Shown one piece after another: positions 1 to 10,589 of a stretch of DNA of 64,000 nucleotides (its first letter is position 1; each line of letters begins with the position of its first letter). This DNA comes from Verpa conica (taxonomy: Eukaryota; Ascomycota; Pezizomycetes; Pezizales; Morchellaceae). Below the pieces are notes generated by a model that ran no database searches, was not told the origin of the DNA, and saw only the letters and a program-made list of their open reading frames with translations. The stretch lies in contig JAUFSD010000003.1 in NCBI GenBank assembly GCA_033030425.1, positions 2,666,001 through 2,730,000 of the forward strand, read 5' to 3'. The translations under genes and the position numbers were made by a program.

Positions 1-1560
1 ATTATCAATGGCTCGCCGCCTGTGTCCAAATTTATATTCCCCTGAGCTTAGAATTACCCATCACTCGACATGACTTCGCTAAGTGAAGATACATGTGACT
101 ACATATATGTAGACACCCTATAGCTATTACCTGAAATGACGTATATATGTAATATTCAATTTTAGCCGGGTATTCATAATAGTTGATAGTTTTCACCGAA
201 AGATTGTTATTTCAATCAACAATACACGCCAATCCCTTTTCTCTCCCGTAAATACTTTCTTACTTCTTATAAGAGCGCATACATAAATTATTATTTAAAG
301 GATCATATTGAGTTTAAATATTCAAACAAAACCAGAACCATAATTTTGTGGTGATCGAAAATAACCGGCTAGCAGCCCCACCCAGGAGATATGAATGAAT
401 GAGATAATTCGCCCAACAGAATAAAAAAATTCAGGACTCATTTCCTTTAAATATCTCACCACCACCCATCTCCCTTTCTCCTCCTCTTCTCCACACACAT
501 ACACGCAATACCCCCCACCAAACCCTATGTTTATCTAGGGTTCCTCTAGAGCCCTCGGACTAAGTCTATCATATATCCAACGGTGGTTAAATGACTATAC
601 GATTCTCTCCCCTATCCTTATATCTCCAGCTCCTTCCCAGTATCCAGTTTCGCCTACATGATGAATACCCTCGCTTTCTAGTTATATGGCACCCCACTGG
701 GGCACCAAAAATAAACTCAAAAAAATACAAATTTGATACCCTTTTCTAGATTAAAAACCTCCCGGCACTCCAGTTCCATTATTATAGCCTTAGACAGACA
801 ATATCTAACTCAGTAAGACTTTCGTATACAGTTAGAAACCCGTGATGGCCCTCTAGTGTAGACCACCACGTGGGTTAGGCTTCTCCTTTCTTTTTTCTTC
901 ATGCTCTCTTCCGCGCCTCCTTTGAATATAGCATCCTAATAGTAAGTCTTTCTCTACCGTCTACATCTCCCCCAGTCTGCGCAAAATGACGGCACTTTTA
1001 TTTCCTTTGTTATTTGACGTAGTATTTTATACATCTATCATCTGAGCCCATCCGACCCTAGGGAAAACCTACATCCCAGTACAGCCCTGTTATTGGGCTT
1101 TTAAAGATAAGTATAATTAAGTTAATTCAAGCAGCGTACAGATAGCCTCGCGTACAATCCCAGAGACATTGCCAGCAAGTGCTTTGCTGGAATTATTACT
1201 CGCTCTAGGCTAATACAGATTTACGCTGGTTGTCAGTTTTATCTGATGACGGCCCGCTATTGCACCAAGTACTAGTATTGTTTTTTTCTACTCTAAATAC
1301 CTTTTCCAGTTGAATTTCCAGTAAATTCATATAGCAATATATATTTATGATAGTTTATTTGTATCTTAGAGATTCTTTATCAATAGAAATGATTTTTCTA
1401 AATCTAGACACCCCATTACCATCTTTTAAACCTAAGCTACAAAGAGCAAGAGTATACACTGTGCAAACTTATATCTAAATCAAACGAAACTACCATTGAT
1501 ACTGATGAGCCAAATCAAAGAAATGATACTCGCCATTTTCTACCCATAACTCATAAGTAC
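1..1560. other. A+T-rich intergenic stretch, no gene seen
   Basis: No open frame longer than about 60 codons with protein-like composition is present on either strand. The stretch is A+T-rich with many short homopolymers and TATATA-like runs. It lies 3' of the membrane-protein gene that ends at 1561. No tRNA or repeat structure was recognised. Confidence 0.6.
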
Positions 1561-2088
1561 TCAAAACGTCCTGATTATGAGTACCACCCCAAATAGCTCC
1601 AATATCAGCCTCCAATTTTCCACAAGAAATCTCCCACCTTCAGCCCACTCCTCTTGTCTCGTAAAAGCCGTCAGCAACGCCAGCCAGTGCGCCGCCACAA
1701 CCAAAAACAAATCCACCTCCAGCCCCAGTCTCGCAAAGCACACAAACCCCGCCACAATAAAACCGAATATAAACCACCCTCTCACCATTATAATATGCTT
1801 GTAGGGCTTGAGAACCTTAGCAACAATCCTCGGAACCCATACATTACGGAATATCCACCATCTCTCTGTGTCCCTGATCCACAGTAGTGGGATGCGTATG
1901 ACTTGGAGGATGAGGAGGAGCACAAAGGTGAAGAAGAGAAAAAGATAGGTGGTTTGGACTGCAGTCAGCCAGGCTTGTGGAGGAAGGAATGAGGCGATTT
2001 GGGAGAGCGTGAGGAAGGGGATACTGAAGATGGCAAAGACAGCGAAGATAGAGAGGGGCGAGAGAGGTAAGAGGGATTTGATGCCCAT
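1561..2088 (-). CDS. Small multi-pass membrane protein, unknown function
   Basis: The single-exon frame encodes 175 residues from an ATG at 2088. I do not recognise the family. About four hydrophobic segments are visible: near residues 12-34 (LSIFAVFAIFSIPFL), 44-66 (TYLFLFFTFVLLLILQVI), 103-122 (WFIFGFIVAGFVCFARL) and 126-141 (LFLVVAAHWLALL), with a final hydrophobic tail ending LFGVVLIIRTF. The loop between the second and third spans is basic and aromatic (RDTERWWIFRNVW), typical of a cytosolic loop. The steady hydrophobic pattern over 175 codons makes a chance frame unlikely. The antisense frames at 1577-1887 are its shadows. Its upstream side holds a 15-base G tract and a GAGT repeat. It could be one exon of a longer gene, but no splice partner was found. 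Confidence 0.6.
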   Translation of the reverse strand: MGIKSLLPLSPLSIFAVFAIFSIPFLTLSQIASFLPPQAWLTAVQTTYLFLFFTFVLLLILQVIRIPLLWIRDTERWWIFRNVWVPRIVAKVLKPYKHIIMVRGWFIFGFIVAGFVCFARLGLEVDLFLVVAAHWLALLTAFTRQEEWAEGGRFLVENWRLILELFGVVLIIRTF

Positions 2089-2216
2089 GTTGAATTTCTG
2101 TAGTGATAAAGGGTCTATTGGTGATAATTCTAGGGGCTTGTTAGTGCCTTCTTTGTGGAACAGGGTAGAGTGTGCTTACGTACTCACGTACTGATACTAT
2201 AGAGATTTCTGTGTGT

Positions 2217-2231
2217 GGGGGGGGGGGGGGG
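2217..2231. repeat. Homopolymer G15 tract
   Basis: Fifteen consecutive G residues lie about 130 bases upstream of the minus-strand membrane-protein gene. The tract is prone to length variation and sequencing error. Confidence 0.9.
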
Positions 2232-2257
2232 TTCTTTGGTAGTAGTAGTTGAAGCGA

Positions 2258-2362
2258 ATGAGTGAGAGTGAGTGTGAGTGTGAGTGTGAGTGTGGGCGAG
2301 TGAGAGTGGGTGAGTAGGTGAGTGAATAAGTGAGTGAGAGTGGGTGAGCGAGTGAAAGTGAG
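2258..2362. repeat. GAGT/GAGTGT imperfect microsatellite
   Basis: About 105 bases of tandem GAGTGA, GAGTGT and GGGTGA units, purine-rich on the plus strand. It generates a spurious Leu/Thr/Ser/His-rich frame on the minus strand (2141-2371), which is not a gene. Confidence 0.85.
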
Positions 2363-3199
2363 CAACGACATAAGGTATTAAGACCTACCCACCCATCGAG
2401 CTATGTACTCGTTACACTCGCATGATTTACTACTGTTTATCGAGTGACAGTGAAACCACCTCTCCAAATCCTTTCATTCCCTACTCTCTTCCTCGTTTCA
2501 CACTTCTTTAATGTGAACCAGCCAATCATGATACATCACTCGAGAGACAAACTATCATCAACCTAGGGCCCTGGAAACATGAAATTAAAACATCTTCTAC
2601 CCTGAATTATAAAACTCGAGCGCTCTTGAAAGTTCTTTTTCTGTTTTTGATCCTTTAATCCTCTACCTAAATCTACAAGCCCTCAATAACTTATCCAGCC
2701 AATCACAACCAACCACCCGATTGATCACAAGATAACCCTCCAAATCCGCGATGATCTCATAATTGCCCTTCATCTCACGCACAGAATCAGTTACTTAAAA
2801 CAATTTACGTATGCCGGACCGATACTTTGTGTACTTCTCCGCGTTTTATCTCTTGTCGCCGTCACCGCGGCTACGCGGCGACTATTTCCCCGATCCCCTG
2901 TCATTTCCTCCGGCTCCAGCATGCATATTGCCACCGATCGTGTGGAGCAGCAGTGAATATTGTTGGGGGTGAAGAAAAAAATTTGCAAGGCTTTTTTGTA
3001 ATTTTCACCTGTATTTCCTGTTGGCGGGACCCTGCATCTCCTATATTTAGGCTTGGTTATAGGGTTAGGTATATATCCCGGTCTACACAATATTCACCGG
3101 CGTATTATGGAGACCGCTTCGCAACACGTACATTTCAAAGAGATGCGCCCCTGACCCATCTTCAATCAAGTCTCTTACACAGGTACCTCCTTATCAACA
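2363..3199. other. Upstream region of the SED5 gene
   Basis: No gene is supported. The open frames at 2791-3090 (minus) and 2827-3273 (plus) overlap each other and the SED5 start, and the plus frame begins at a non-ATG codon. The last 150 bases presumably hold the SED5 promoter and leader. Confidence 0.5.
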
Positions 3200-4520
3200 A
3201 TGTCCATCCAAGACCGCACCACGGAATTTCACGCCCTCACCACCTCTGCGAGCAAAAAGCTCAGCAGGAATAACCCGGGTTCTGCGCACCAGCGGCTACT
3301 CAACAATCAGAACAATACCGATGAGCCAAAGGTCCGACGGCAAGGTGGAAGGGGGGAGTTTGCAAGGAGGGCTATGGATATAGGGAGGGGGATAACGGAT
3401 ACTATGGGAAAGTTGGAGAGACTAGCGATGCGTATGTTTCTTTTATTAATCTTCTTCACTTTATTACTACGATTTTCCCTTTCTTTTGGTTGCCCCCAGT
3501 GGATAGACGAGGCACGTATGAACTGAAACTAATCTCGGAGTTTAGTGGCCAAACGCAAAGCGCTCTTCGACGATAAGCCTGTGGAAATCGCCGAACTTAC
3601 TTACATCATCAAGCAAGACCTCTCCGCGATAAACCAGCAAATCTCCTCTCTGCAAGCCCTCACTCGGCAAAAGAACGGCAAAAACGGGGCTGAGGAAGGC
3701 GAGCACAGTAAAAATGTCGTAGTAATGCTACAAGGCAAACTAGCGGATGTTTCTGTCGGCTTCAAGGAAGTTCTCGAAGTTCGCACGAAAAACATACAGG
3801 CTTCCCGACATAGGACCGATCAGTTCGTGTCCAACGTTAGGTCCAATTCGGCAGATCGTAGGACTCCCCGTACTCCTGTTTCTTCAGAGTCTCAGGGCTT
3901 CTCATCTTCATCCGCTTATCATTCTGCAGCAAACAATATGCCTTCGTACCACTCACCCCTCTACGCCACACCATCGACCACGCCTCGACCAGCTGCCCAG
4001 TCTGATCTTCTCTCCCTCGATCCTACACCTTCGTCATCGGCTATGAACGGACCAGTCTCGGCACAGCAACTAGCGCTTATGGAAGAGGGCTCTTCGTCAA
4101 ATTCTTATATCTCCTCGCGCTCGGAGGCGATTGAGGCGATCGAGAAAACAATTACTGAGCTTGGCGGTATTTTCAGTCAGCTTGCACAGATGGTTGGGGA
4201 GCAGAGCGAGATGATTCAGAGAATCGATCACGAGACAGAGGATGTGGTGGCAAATGTTGAGGGTGGCCAGAGAGAGTTGTTGAAGTATTGGGCAAGAGTT
4301 AGTAGCAATCGCTGGCTGGTTGTTAAAATGTTTGGAGGTAAGCTTCTTCCGTGCCACTTATTGCGGCTGTGGTGGGGGTGTGGGGTAGGGTCAAATCGAG
4401 ATTAGGCTTCTACCCTGAACCATCCCTTGCTCGCACAAGACCTTTACTTGAACAACAACTAACTTAAATCTCCTTATAGTTCTCATGATATTCTTTCTCC
4501 TCTGGGTATTGATAAGCTAG
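3200..4520 (+). CDS. SED5: Syntaxin-5-type Qa-SNARE (Sed5), Golgi t-SNARE
   Basis: Three exons, 3200-3431, 3546-4337 and 4480-4520, join in frame to 354 residues. Sed5/syntaxin 5 is the Qa-SNARE of ER-to-Golgi and intra-Golgi fusion. The N-terminus (MSIQDRTTEF) is the short Sed5 peptide that binds Sly1. The first junction rebuilds LAKRKALFDDKPVEIAELT, a family signature at the start of the helical Habc region. A Ser/Pro-rich linker occupies about residues 175-260. The SNARE helix is at about 270-330 (ITELGGIFSQLAQMVGEQSEM) and contains the zero-layer Gln in GEQSE. The last exon supplies most of the C-terminal anchor (VLMIFFLLWVLIS, ending at residue 354), so the protein is tail-anchored only if intron 2 is removed. 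Introns are 114 and 142 bases. Length matches the family. Confidence 0.95.
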
Positions 4521-6524
4521 TCCTTTCAACCAGTTCTTTATATCTCTTACTGTTCACATACATTATTCTTCTTGTTGCTCCTTTTTTTTCCCCCAGTTTC
4601 TTGTTGTGTCTTTTTTTTTCTGATGATTGGTTTTTAATACTATGCTTTCCATGCGGTTTGTTTTCGGCGTTTAGAAAAAGGGTTGTCTTTACGCGTGGGT
4701 CGCGGACGGTGCTAAGGAAAATAGTAATGATATTGCCAATATGTGGAGGTTGAGGGTGGTAGAAAAGTAAATAACCTACTTATAACATCCTACCTATGTT
4801 GTGATGGTCTAATGAGATGGATCCGGGGTACTGTAATAGCTAATGACGGACAAAAGCGGAGGATGGCGATTTTGTTATTTCTATTTCTTTATGATCGTGA
4901 CTTTTTTTGGCTATTTCATGCGTGAGTGAATATTTGTATGGGCTTGATGGATTCCTAAAGGTGCATACTGCGAATATAGTGCGGGGGCGAAAACAAGCTG
5001 AGTTTATCCTCTCGAGCTACGAGCGGTAAAGGGAAGGGGTGCGGCGTAGCGCAGTACCTTTATTCCCCGGATAAGGCAGTTGGCGGTTAGAGGTGAATCA
5101 CACTAGATCACTCATACCCGCGGAGATTTTTTAAAAAAGTTCTTTAGGAAAATATAGCCCTGCGTTCCACACGTGGCAAGTCCGATTTCTTCTCTCGCTT
5201 ACCTTAAATGAAAGATTTCCAACGATCAGGTGAAACACAAGCAGTATAGAGGGACCCTGAGCCGACGGGATGTTTTTTTAATTTTCTTATTCTCAGATCA
5301 AATTCCACATATATATTTGTCACCCTGCATGTATGTAGTTGCCACTTTACTAGCCGATATGTGGTCTTAAAGCGGCTTGTTCGTTGGCTTCAACATTTAG
5401 ATGGCGTCTCATGAGACCATGACAGCGGGGAGGGGCGGTCGATACTGACCCAACAGAATTATCCCATTTCACGGCTCGTGACTGCAGCCACAAAAGTCTT
5501 TTGAGGCTGAAAAGTTCACGAGATGCGGAAAAAGAGGGGGTAGATTACAGAACTTTGCCCCGCTCTTGTATATAGGTTACTCTTTTTCAGTCCCATTGGA
5601 CAAGTTTAAGTTTAGGTTACAAATGGTGGAGGGACTTAGGCTAAGTACAAGGGATTATATATTATCATTTGTTGAGGCCAGGTTGAAACTAGCCAATTTG
5701 CAGATAACAATTGCTAGCTGATATTTTCCAATATCAAATTCCTAAGACAAACCCCCCTCCCAAGATGGTAGCGCCCTGATTCAGTCCCTTACCTTATAAA
5801 TCTTGAAAGTTCTTACCGAAATCGTGGATCTCATAACCGTAAGACATCCCGATGATCTTCACCCTGCACGTCCCAGTCAAGAGTGACACCTCATGATGCG
5901 GACGAGTGCGGACATGACTCGGCCGAGGGTAAGGGGGAAAAAAAGAAGGGCTGGTAGAATAACGTACACACGGAGGGCAAAAAAGTCTTGGAGCGTACGC
6001 GTCCTTGTTCGGGAGAGAGGGGGGGATGGTGGTGGGGAAGTCATGTTTTTTCTGGTGGGTGGGGCGGGCATTGTGATGTAGTGCTAATGTATGTTTGAGT
6101 TTTTATTTCCTCATCGCTTCTCCGCATCTTCGTGATAGACCACACAGAGACCTCAATGACACAGTAGCCACGCGTAAGAGCACCCATGATACCGACGGTG
6201 ACGCAGCCCGTTTATGTAGGTCATTTTCGCTTAATCAAAGTATTTATGTATAATCTCCCCGGGCAAAAGAGATTGACCGTAACCGTCAAGTTAGCTTTGC
6301 AGGTAACCTCTTTGGCGGGCCTTCTAGATAAAAAAGAGCACCTGAGCTTTGAAACTGCATTGGAAAACAAGCCCAAACTGATTACTTGGGGGCTATTCAT
6401 GAGCATTGTATGGAATCGGCGTTATGAGAACGCCGGCCGTTGACAGAGTGTAAAGTCCGAAACCTCTTGATAGGACTTGTGTTGGGTACAGTATCTGCCC
6501 CAGCTACAATCGGATAGTGCCACC
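4521..6524. other. Intergenic region 3' of SED5
   Basis: T-rich 3' flank, then mixed sequence. Short frames at 4743-4925 and 5877-6081 occur on one or both strands. The minus frame at 5877-6071 has a hydrophobic patch (YVILPALLFFPLTLG), but no recognisable family or splice partner. Nothing else is supported. Confidence 0.5.
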
Positions 6525-6556
6525 ATAACCCCCCAATAACCCCCCCAATAACCCCC
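6525..6556. repeat. Short tandem repeat, AATAACCCCCCC unit
   Basis: Three near-perfect copies of a roughly 12-base unit (AATAAC followed by six or seven C) lie in tandem. Confidence 0.8.
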
Positions 6557-7551
6557 TTCGTTGCGTAGCCTACTCGCGTCTAGATTAAGCACACTACCTC
6601 TCCACGTGCATCAGCGAGGAATTGGTTTTTTTTTCCTGAGGGCTCCGAGACCAGCTCAATGGGCAACGAGGACTCTACTGGTTGTCAATGGCCGCGTGTC
6701 TAGGCCGGCCTTGGGGCTTGCGCAGTATGCAACAAAAACGGTACCCCATATTCTGAGCCAAACCTGCGGATCCTGCCCCTCAACTACCGCATGTATCTGT
6801 AACAGAGGAAACAAGAAAGGTGGAAACAACCGTGTGATCCATGTCGACACCAAAGCTTAACTTGGGCGTGGAGAAGTAGCGAGTAGAGGAGGTTCTCTCC
6901 CCTCCCATTACATGATCCCTCCCGGATATCACACCGGAAAGGGGCGGGTGCTTACTTTGATTTCACCACTGATCAATTCGATTCTAAGTAACCGCAAGGA
7001 CTGTTTTCTTCCCACGAAGCTGGGGGCATATCGCCTATACAACCCCCATCATCCATGGGGCGCGATGATCATATGCCACTCAAGTGCACCTACGCGTGGG
7101 CATTCGAGGCTACAGTCTGAGCTCCCGCCGGCGGCTCCCTGCTGACTACGGCAACCGGTGTGAAGTTGGTTTCCGGAGCATTGGGGCTTTTTTCTTTTCT
7201 TTTTTTTCTTTTCTCTTCCTTTCTTCCAGCTTTTTTCCCCCCCTCCATCCCCTTCAATCAGAGGAGCAGCATTTGTGGGTGGCATTTTGTGTGTGCATGT
7301 ATTTAGCCACATAAAAGCATCTCTTGCCGCTACGATATCGACGACTCCTCTTTAGACGGTTGTTGAGTACAAACATAACCACCCCCCTTCCCCCTAGTTA
7401 CCCCTGAGTGCTACAGTTTACCCTCTCTATAAGGAGGTCACATCAACCCGACAATTCTCTGGTAGAATCATCGTTACACCCACCCACCCACCCAACCCCC
7501 CCCCTAAAAGAACCCTTCTCTACTTTATTTAATCCTCAGCAATCAAACCAC
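6557..7551. other. Upstream region of the F-box-like gene
   Basis: No gene is supported. A pyrimidine-rich run (T and C only, about 7186-7252) and C-rich stretches at 7468-7504 precede the start codon at 7552. Such CT-rich leaders are common before filamentous-fungal start sites. Confidence 0.5.
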
Positions 7552-9368
7552 ATGTCGTATCAACTTATCCCGGATGATATCCTCCTATTAATTCTCGAGG
7601 CTGATTTTAGTCTCAATGGGAAGCCTGCTCTATCGAAATGGCGGTTTGTCAACAGCAGCTGTAACAGGCTTGCATCACGGTCTCTCTTCAGAACATTGAG
7701 ACTCAACTTCTCGAGTTACCTTCCAGCCCAGAAAATTGAAGCCGCAAAGGCAGTCCAATTGCTACGAAGTCTAGATGCGAACCCAGAAATTGCACAAATG
7801 GTCAGAGAGTTGACCTTGGAGGGGTCTATGGAGATTGGCAAGGATAATGATGAAACGTGAGTTTAAGCTCAATGCGGGGTTCCGATTAAGTGCTAACGTG
7901 GGGTCACCTTTTTTTAGTCCAAGGCTCTTGAGAAGAGTCTTAAGTAAGCTGGGAAAGCTTGAGCACCTCCATTGGGACCTAGCCATAAACGAGTCTCGGC
8001 TCAGCAATAGTACAGCCCAGGCAGAGGTCCAGGCGTACACCAGAACAAACCCTGAGGGATTCTGGTTATCTCGTTCTAGGACCATTGTCGAACTCTTCCA
8101 GGGTGTGGCCACAATCCCAGCCCTCAAGAAACTATTTCTGAAGATGCCATGGTGGGAGGCTGCCATTCTAAAGCCCCTAGATACCACCGCTGAAGTCCAC
8201 CTGCTAGCAGAAGGCGCGGGGATCTATGACTGGAAACCACAGCCACTAAATATGGACAATGTCTTTGGTCAATTGACATCACTTGATATCACCATCCAAG
8301 AGTACAATGGCAACAGCTACGTCCAAGCACTTCTTCAAAAGTCACAGGATACCCTGACACAATTGGCTTTCCGCTCACGTGATGGGCTCGACTATCCCGA
8401 GAAACATTCAAACTTGGTTTTCCCGAAACTTCATACTCTGGTATGGGAGGTTTACAACCCGAACCCATTCGACAGACAGCTCATGCGTCTATCTGGTCGG
8501 AACGAAACACCATTGTCAACGTTTGATGGTAGTAAAAAGTTCCTCATGGGTTTTCTCAGACGCCACCCCGGCATCCGATCTGTCCGTATTGTTTTTAACA
8601 ATTCGGGGAAGCGTAACATTGACGCGGTTGAAGAATATCCTGCAATTACTTCTTGCGCAGGGCCGTTTATCGATGCCCTAAAACCATTGCACGAACTCGA
8701 AAATCTACAGTTTATTGGACTTCCCGTCTCATGGGATTTTGCCCAGACAATAGCCAAGCAGCATCCTCGCCTTGAAGGTCTCTGGTTGCCAATCATGGAA
8801 GACTCACTCGAGTACTCGTTCCAGCGCCCAAAGGTAGAGGACGAACCTTCTCAACCTTTTGTGAGTGAATTACGACAATTAGTATCGTCCGGGCCACAAC
8901 TCAAGCTTCTTTCTTTGGGTTCAAAAAAGCGATGGTTCTCGGAACTTGCCGGTGCTGTTTCAACTGTGTTGAAAACCCCAGGGACCCTCGGAATGGCTGC
9001 AGTTGTTGGGAATTGTGATCTTAAGAAAAGACTGCTATTTGTTTCTGATTCAGTTTGTGATGGCCAGGATGTTGAGTCCTATAGATCACAGGATTCTACA
9101 CCAGTACGGGATTTTGCCCAGATTCAGTTAGATCCAGGGCTACAGGCCTGGGAAAAGAGAAGTGGGTCTAAAGTGTGGCTTGATAATCCGCAGTGGAGTC
9201 ATCAGGATGATTTCGTAAATATTTTGAAAGATGGTAAGATAGTTGTCGCTTTTATATCCTAATTAGCATTTAACTAACTTTTATACTATAGATGTTTTGG
9301 GAGACTCTGTTTTCGATATCTCGAGAGTATGTCGGGGAGCCCGTCATCTCTCGATCACACAACTGTGA
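7552..9368 (+). CDS. F-box-like domain protein, hypothetical
   Basis: Three exons, 7552-7856, 7918-9233 and 9292-9368, join in frame to 565 residues with 61- and 58-base introns. Residues 4-45 (LIPDDILLLILEADF, then KWRFVNSSCNRLASRSLFR) match the layout of a fungal F-box-like motif: Pro near the start, an I/L-rich first helix, a Trp, and a basic SLFR end. F-box proteins recruit Skp1-cullin ubiquitin ligases to a substrate. The remainder has scattered Leu-rich segments (LRRVLSKLGKLEHLHWDL, LHELENLQFIGLPVSW) resembling the degenerate leucine-rich substrate arms of such proteins. The start was chosen because the F-box begins four residues later; an upstream in-frame non-ATG start at 7408 is rejected. 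The substrate cannot be inferred. It flanks the first gene-poor stretch. Confidence 0.8.
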
Positions 9369-10008
9369 GCGGGATGATATTTGATCTCTATGTTCTATGT
9401 ATTATTGTTTCTTTTCTCTCTTCTTGCATGTCGTGCCTCGACAAACATTTCCTTGCGTAGTTAATATGTATATTAGTGTATTTGTGTTGTGTTTTCTCTT
9501 TTGTTCTGATATCCCAAAAAGTTAACAAATTTATTAGATATTCAACTACATATAACAAGTTTACTTTGTGTAATGTTTGTAATTACATGGCTTTGCACAA
9601 ATTAAAGCAGTATAAGTACAGGTGTATATATAGTGTCTGAAATCGGAATGGGTAAGCAGTTGGTAAGAACATCAAAGGTGTACAGTAAACAGACCCACTA
9701 TCACTTGTAATTAAAAATCTTTACTCATCACTGGCGCAGCGTTCCTCAGCACCACTTGCGGGTATTTTCACGTAGTACCCACAGGGGAAGACCTTGATCA
9801 TGAAACAACCGGAGACACAAGGCAAGAATTTACTATACTGCCACTGGCGGTAGGTTAAAACCCCCCCGTTCTGTATAATTAAAACCAAGGATTGATAGCA
9901 ATCAAGATTATCTTCTGTAACTCACCGGTAGGACATGGTGGTCTTGTCTTCGAGTTGGTTGGGCTTGCCAAGTTTTACATCATATCGATAACCGAAGCCC
10001 TTTGAGGT

Positions 10009-10038
10009 AAAAGAAAAAGAAAAAGAAAAAGAAAAAGA
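10009..10038. repeat. AAAAAG microsatellite
   Basis: Five tandem copies of the hexamer AAAAAG (in register AAAAGA). Confidence 0.9.
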
Positions 10039-10505
10039 GTGTATATTCGGAAGCGAGGTGTTATCAAACTTAGCTTATAGCTTATGCGCGTCAAGCTGTA
10101 GTACTTGTACTACGTCTTATCACTTTATATCTGCTTACCCCTCCCCCACACATCCACACACCCTGCCCTGTGTAATTGACCGGTAACTTACACCTAGGTC
10201 CTACTAGCTGCGGTAAAGAGGAAGAGAAAACGTAAGAGATTGTACAAGGTAGTTTTTATCCCCTTTCTTCATAGGTTCGGAGTTAATCGGCGGCGGCTAC
10301 AGAGAACCCCGACATTAATCCTGGTAGTGTGATCACGATAACAGGCCTTTCGATTATAGGGGAGGGGCAAAAAAATGATGCCTCTATGGTTCAATGGATA
10401 TGAAAGGAGCTATAAAGAGGGGGAGGAGGGGTTAGCGCCGTTTCTTGTGGTTTGGTGGGCATATGCACGTATATAGCTGCCATTCTTTTTTGCTTCAAAC
10501 GCCCT

Positions 10506-10589
10506 ATTAGGGTGTAGCTGACATAAAGTCTCCGGTGTGACTACTATTTTTTTTAATTAGAGCGTAGCTGACAGAGTCTCCGAGGGTGG
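10506..10589. repeat. Imperfect direct repeat, about 35-base unit
   Basis: The unit at 10506-10541 (ATTAGGGTGTAGCTGACA, then AGTCTCCG) recurs at 10556-10589 (ATTAGAGCGTAGCTGACA, then AGTCTCCG) after a T-rich spacer. Differences are a few substitutions and a short gap. Confidence 0.7.

Noticed and set aside
2827..3273. 148-codon frame overlapping the SED5 start
   Set aside because: It starts at a non-ATG codon, runs in another frame through the SED5 N-terminus and has random composition with many Arg, His and Cys.
3501..3545. Extra SED5 exon between alternative acceptors at 3500 and 3545
   Set aside because: Using the acceptor at 3500 puts exon 2 in the wrong frame and loses the conserved LAKRK block; the acceptor at 3545 restores it.
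5877..6071. Minus frame with a hydrophobic patch
   Set aside because: Only 64 codons, overlapped by a plus frame, no family match and no splice continuation that extends it.
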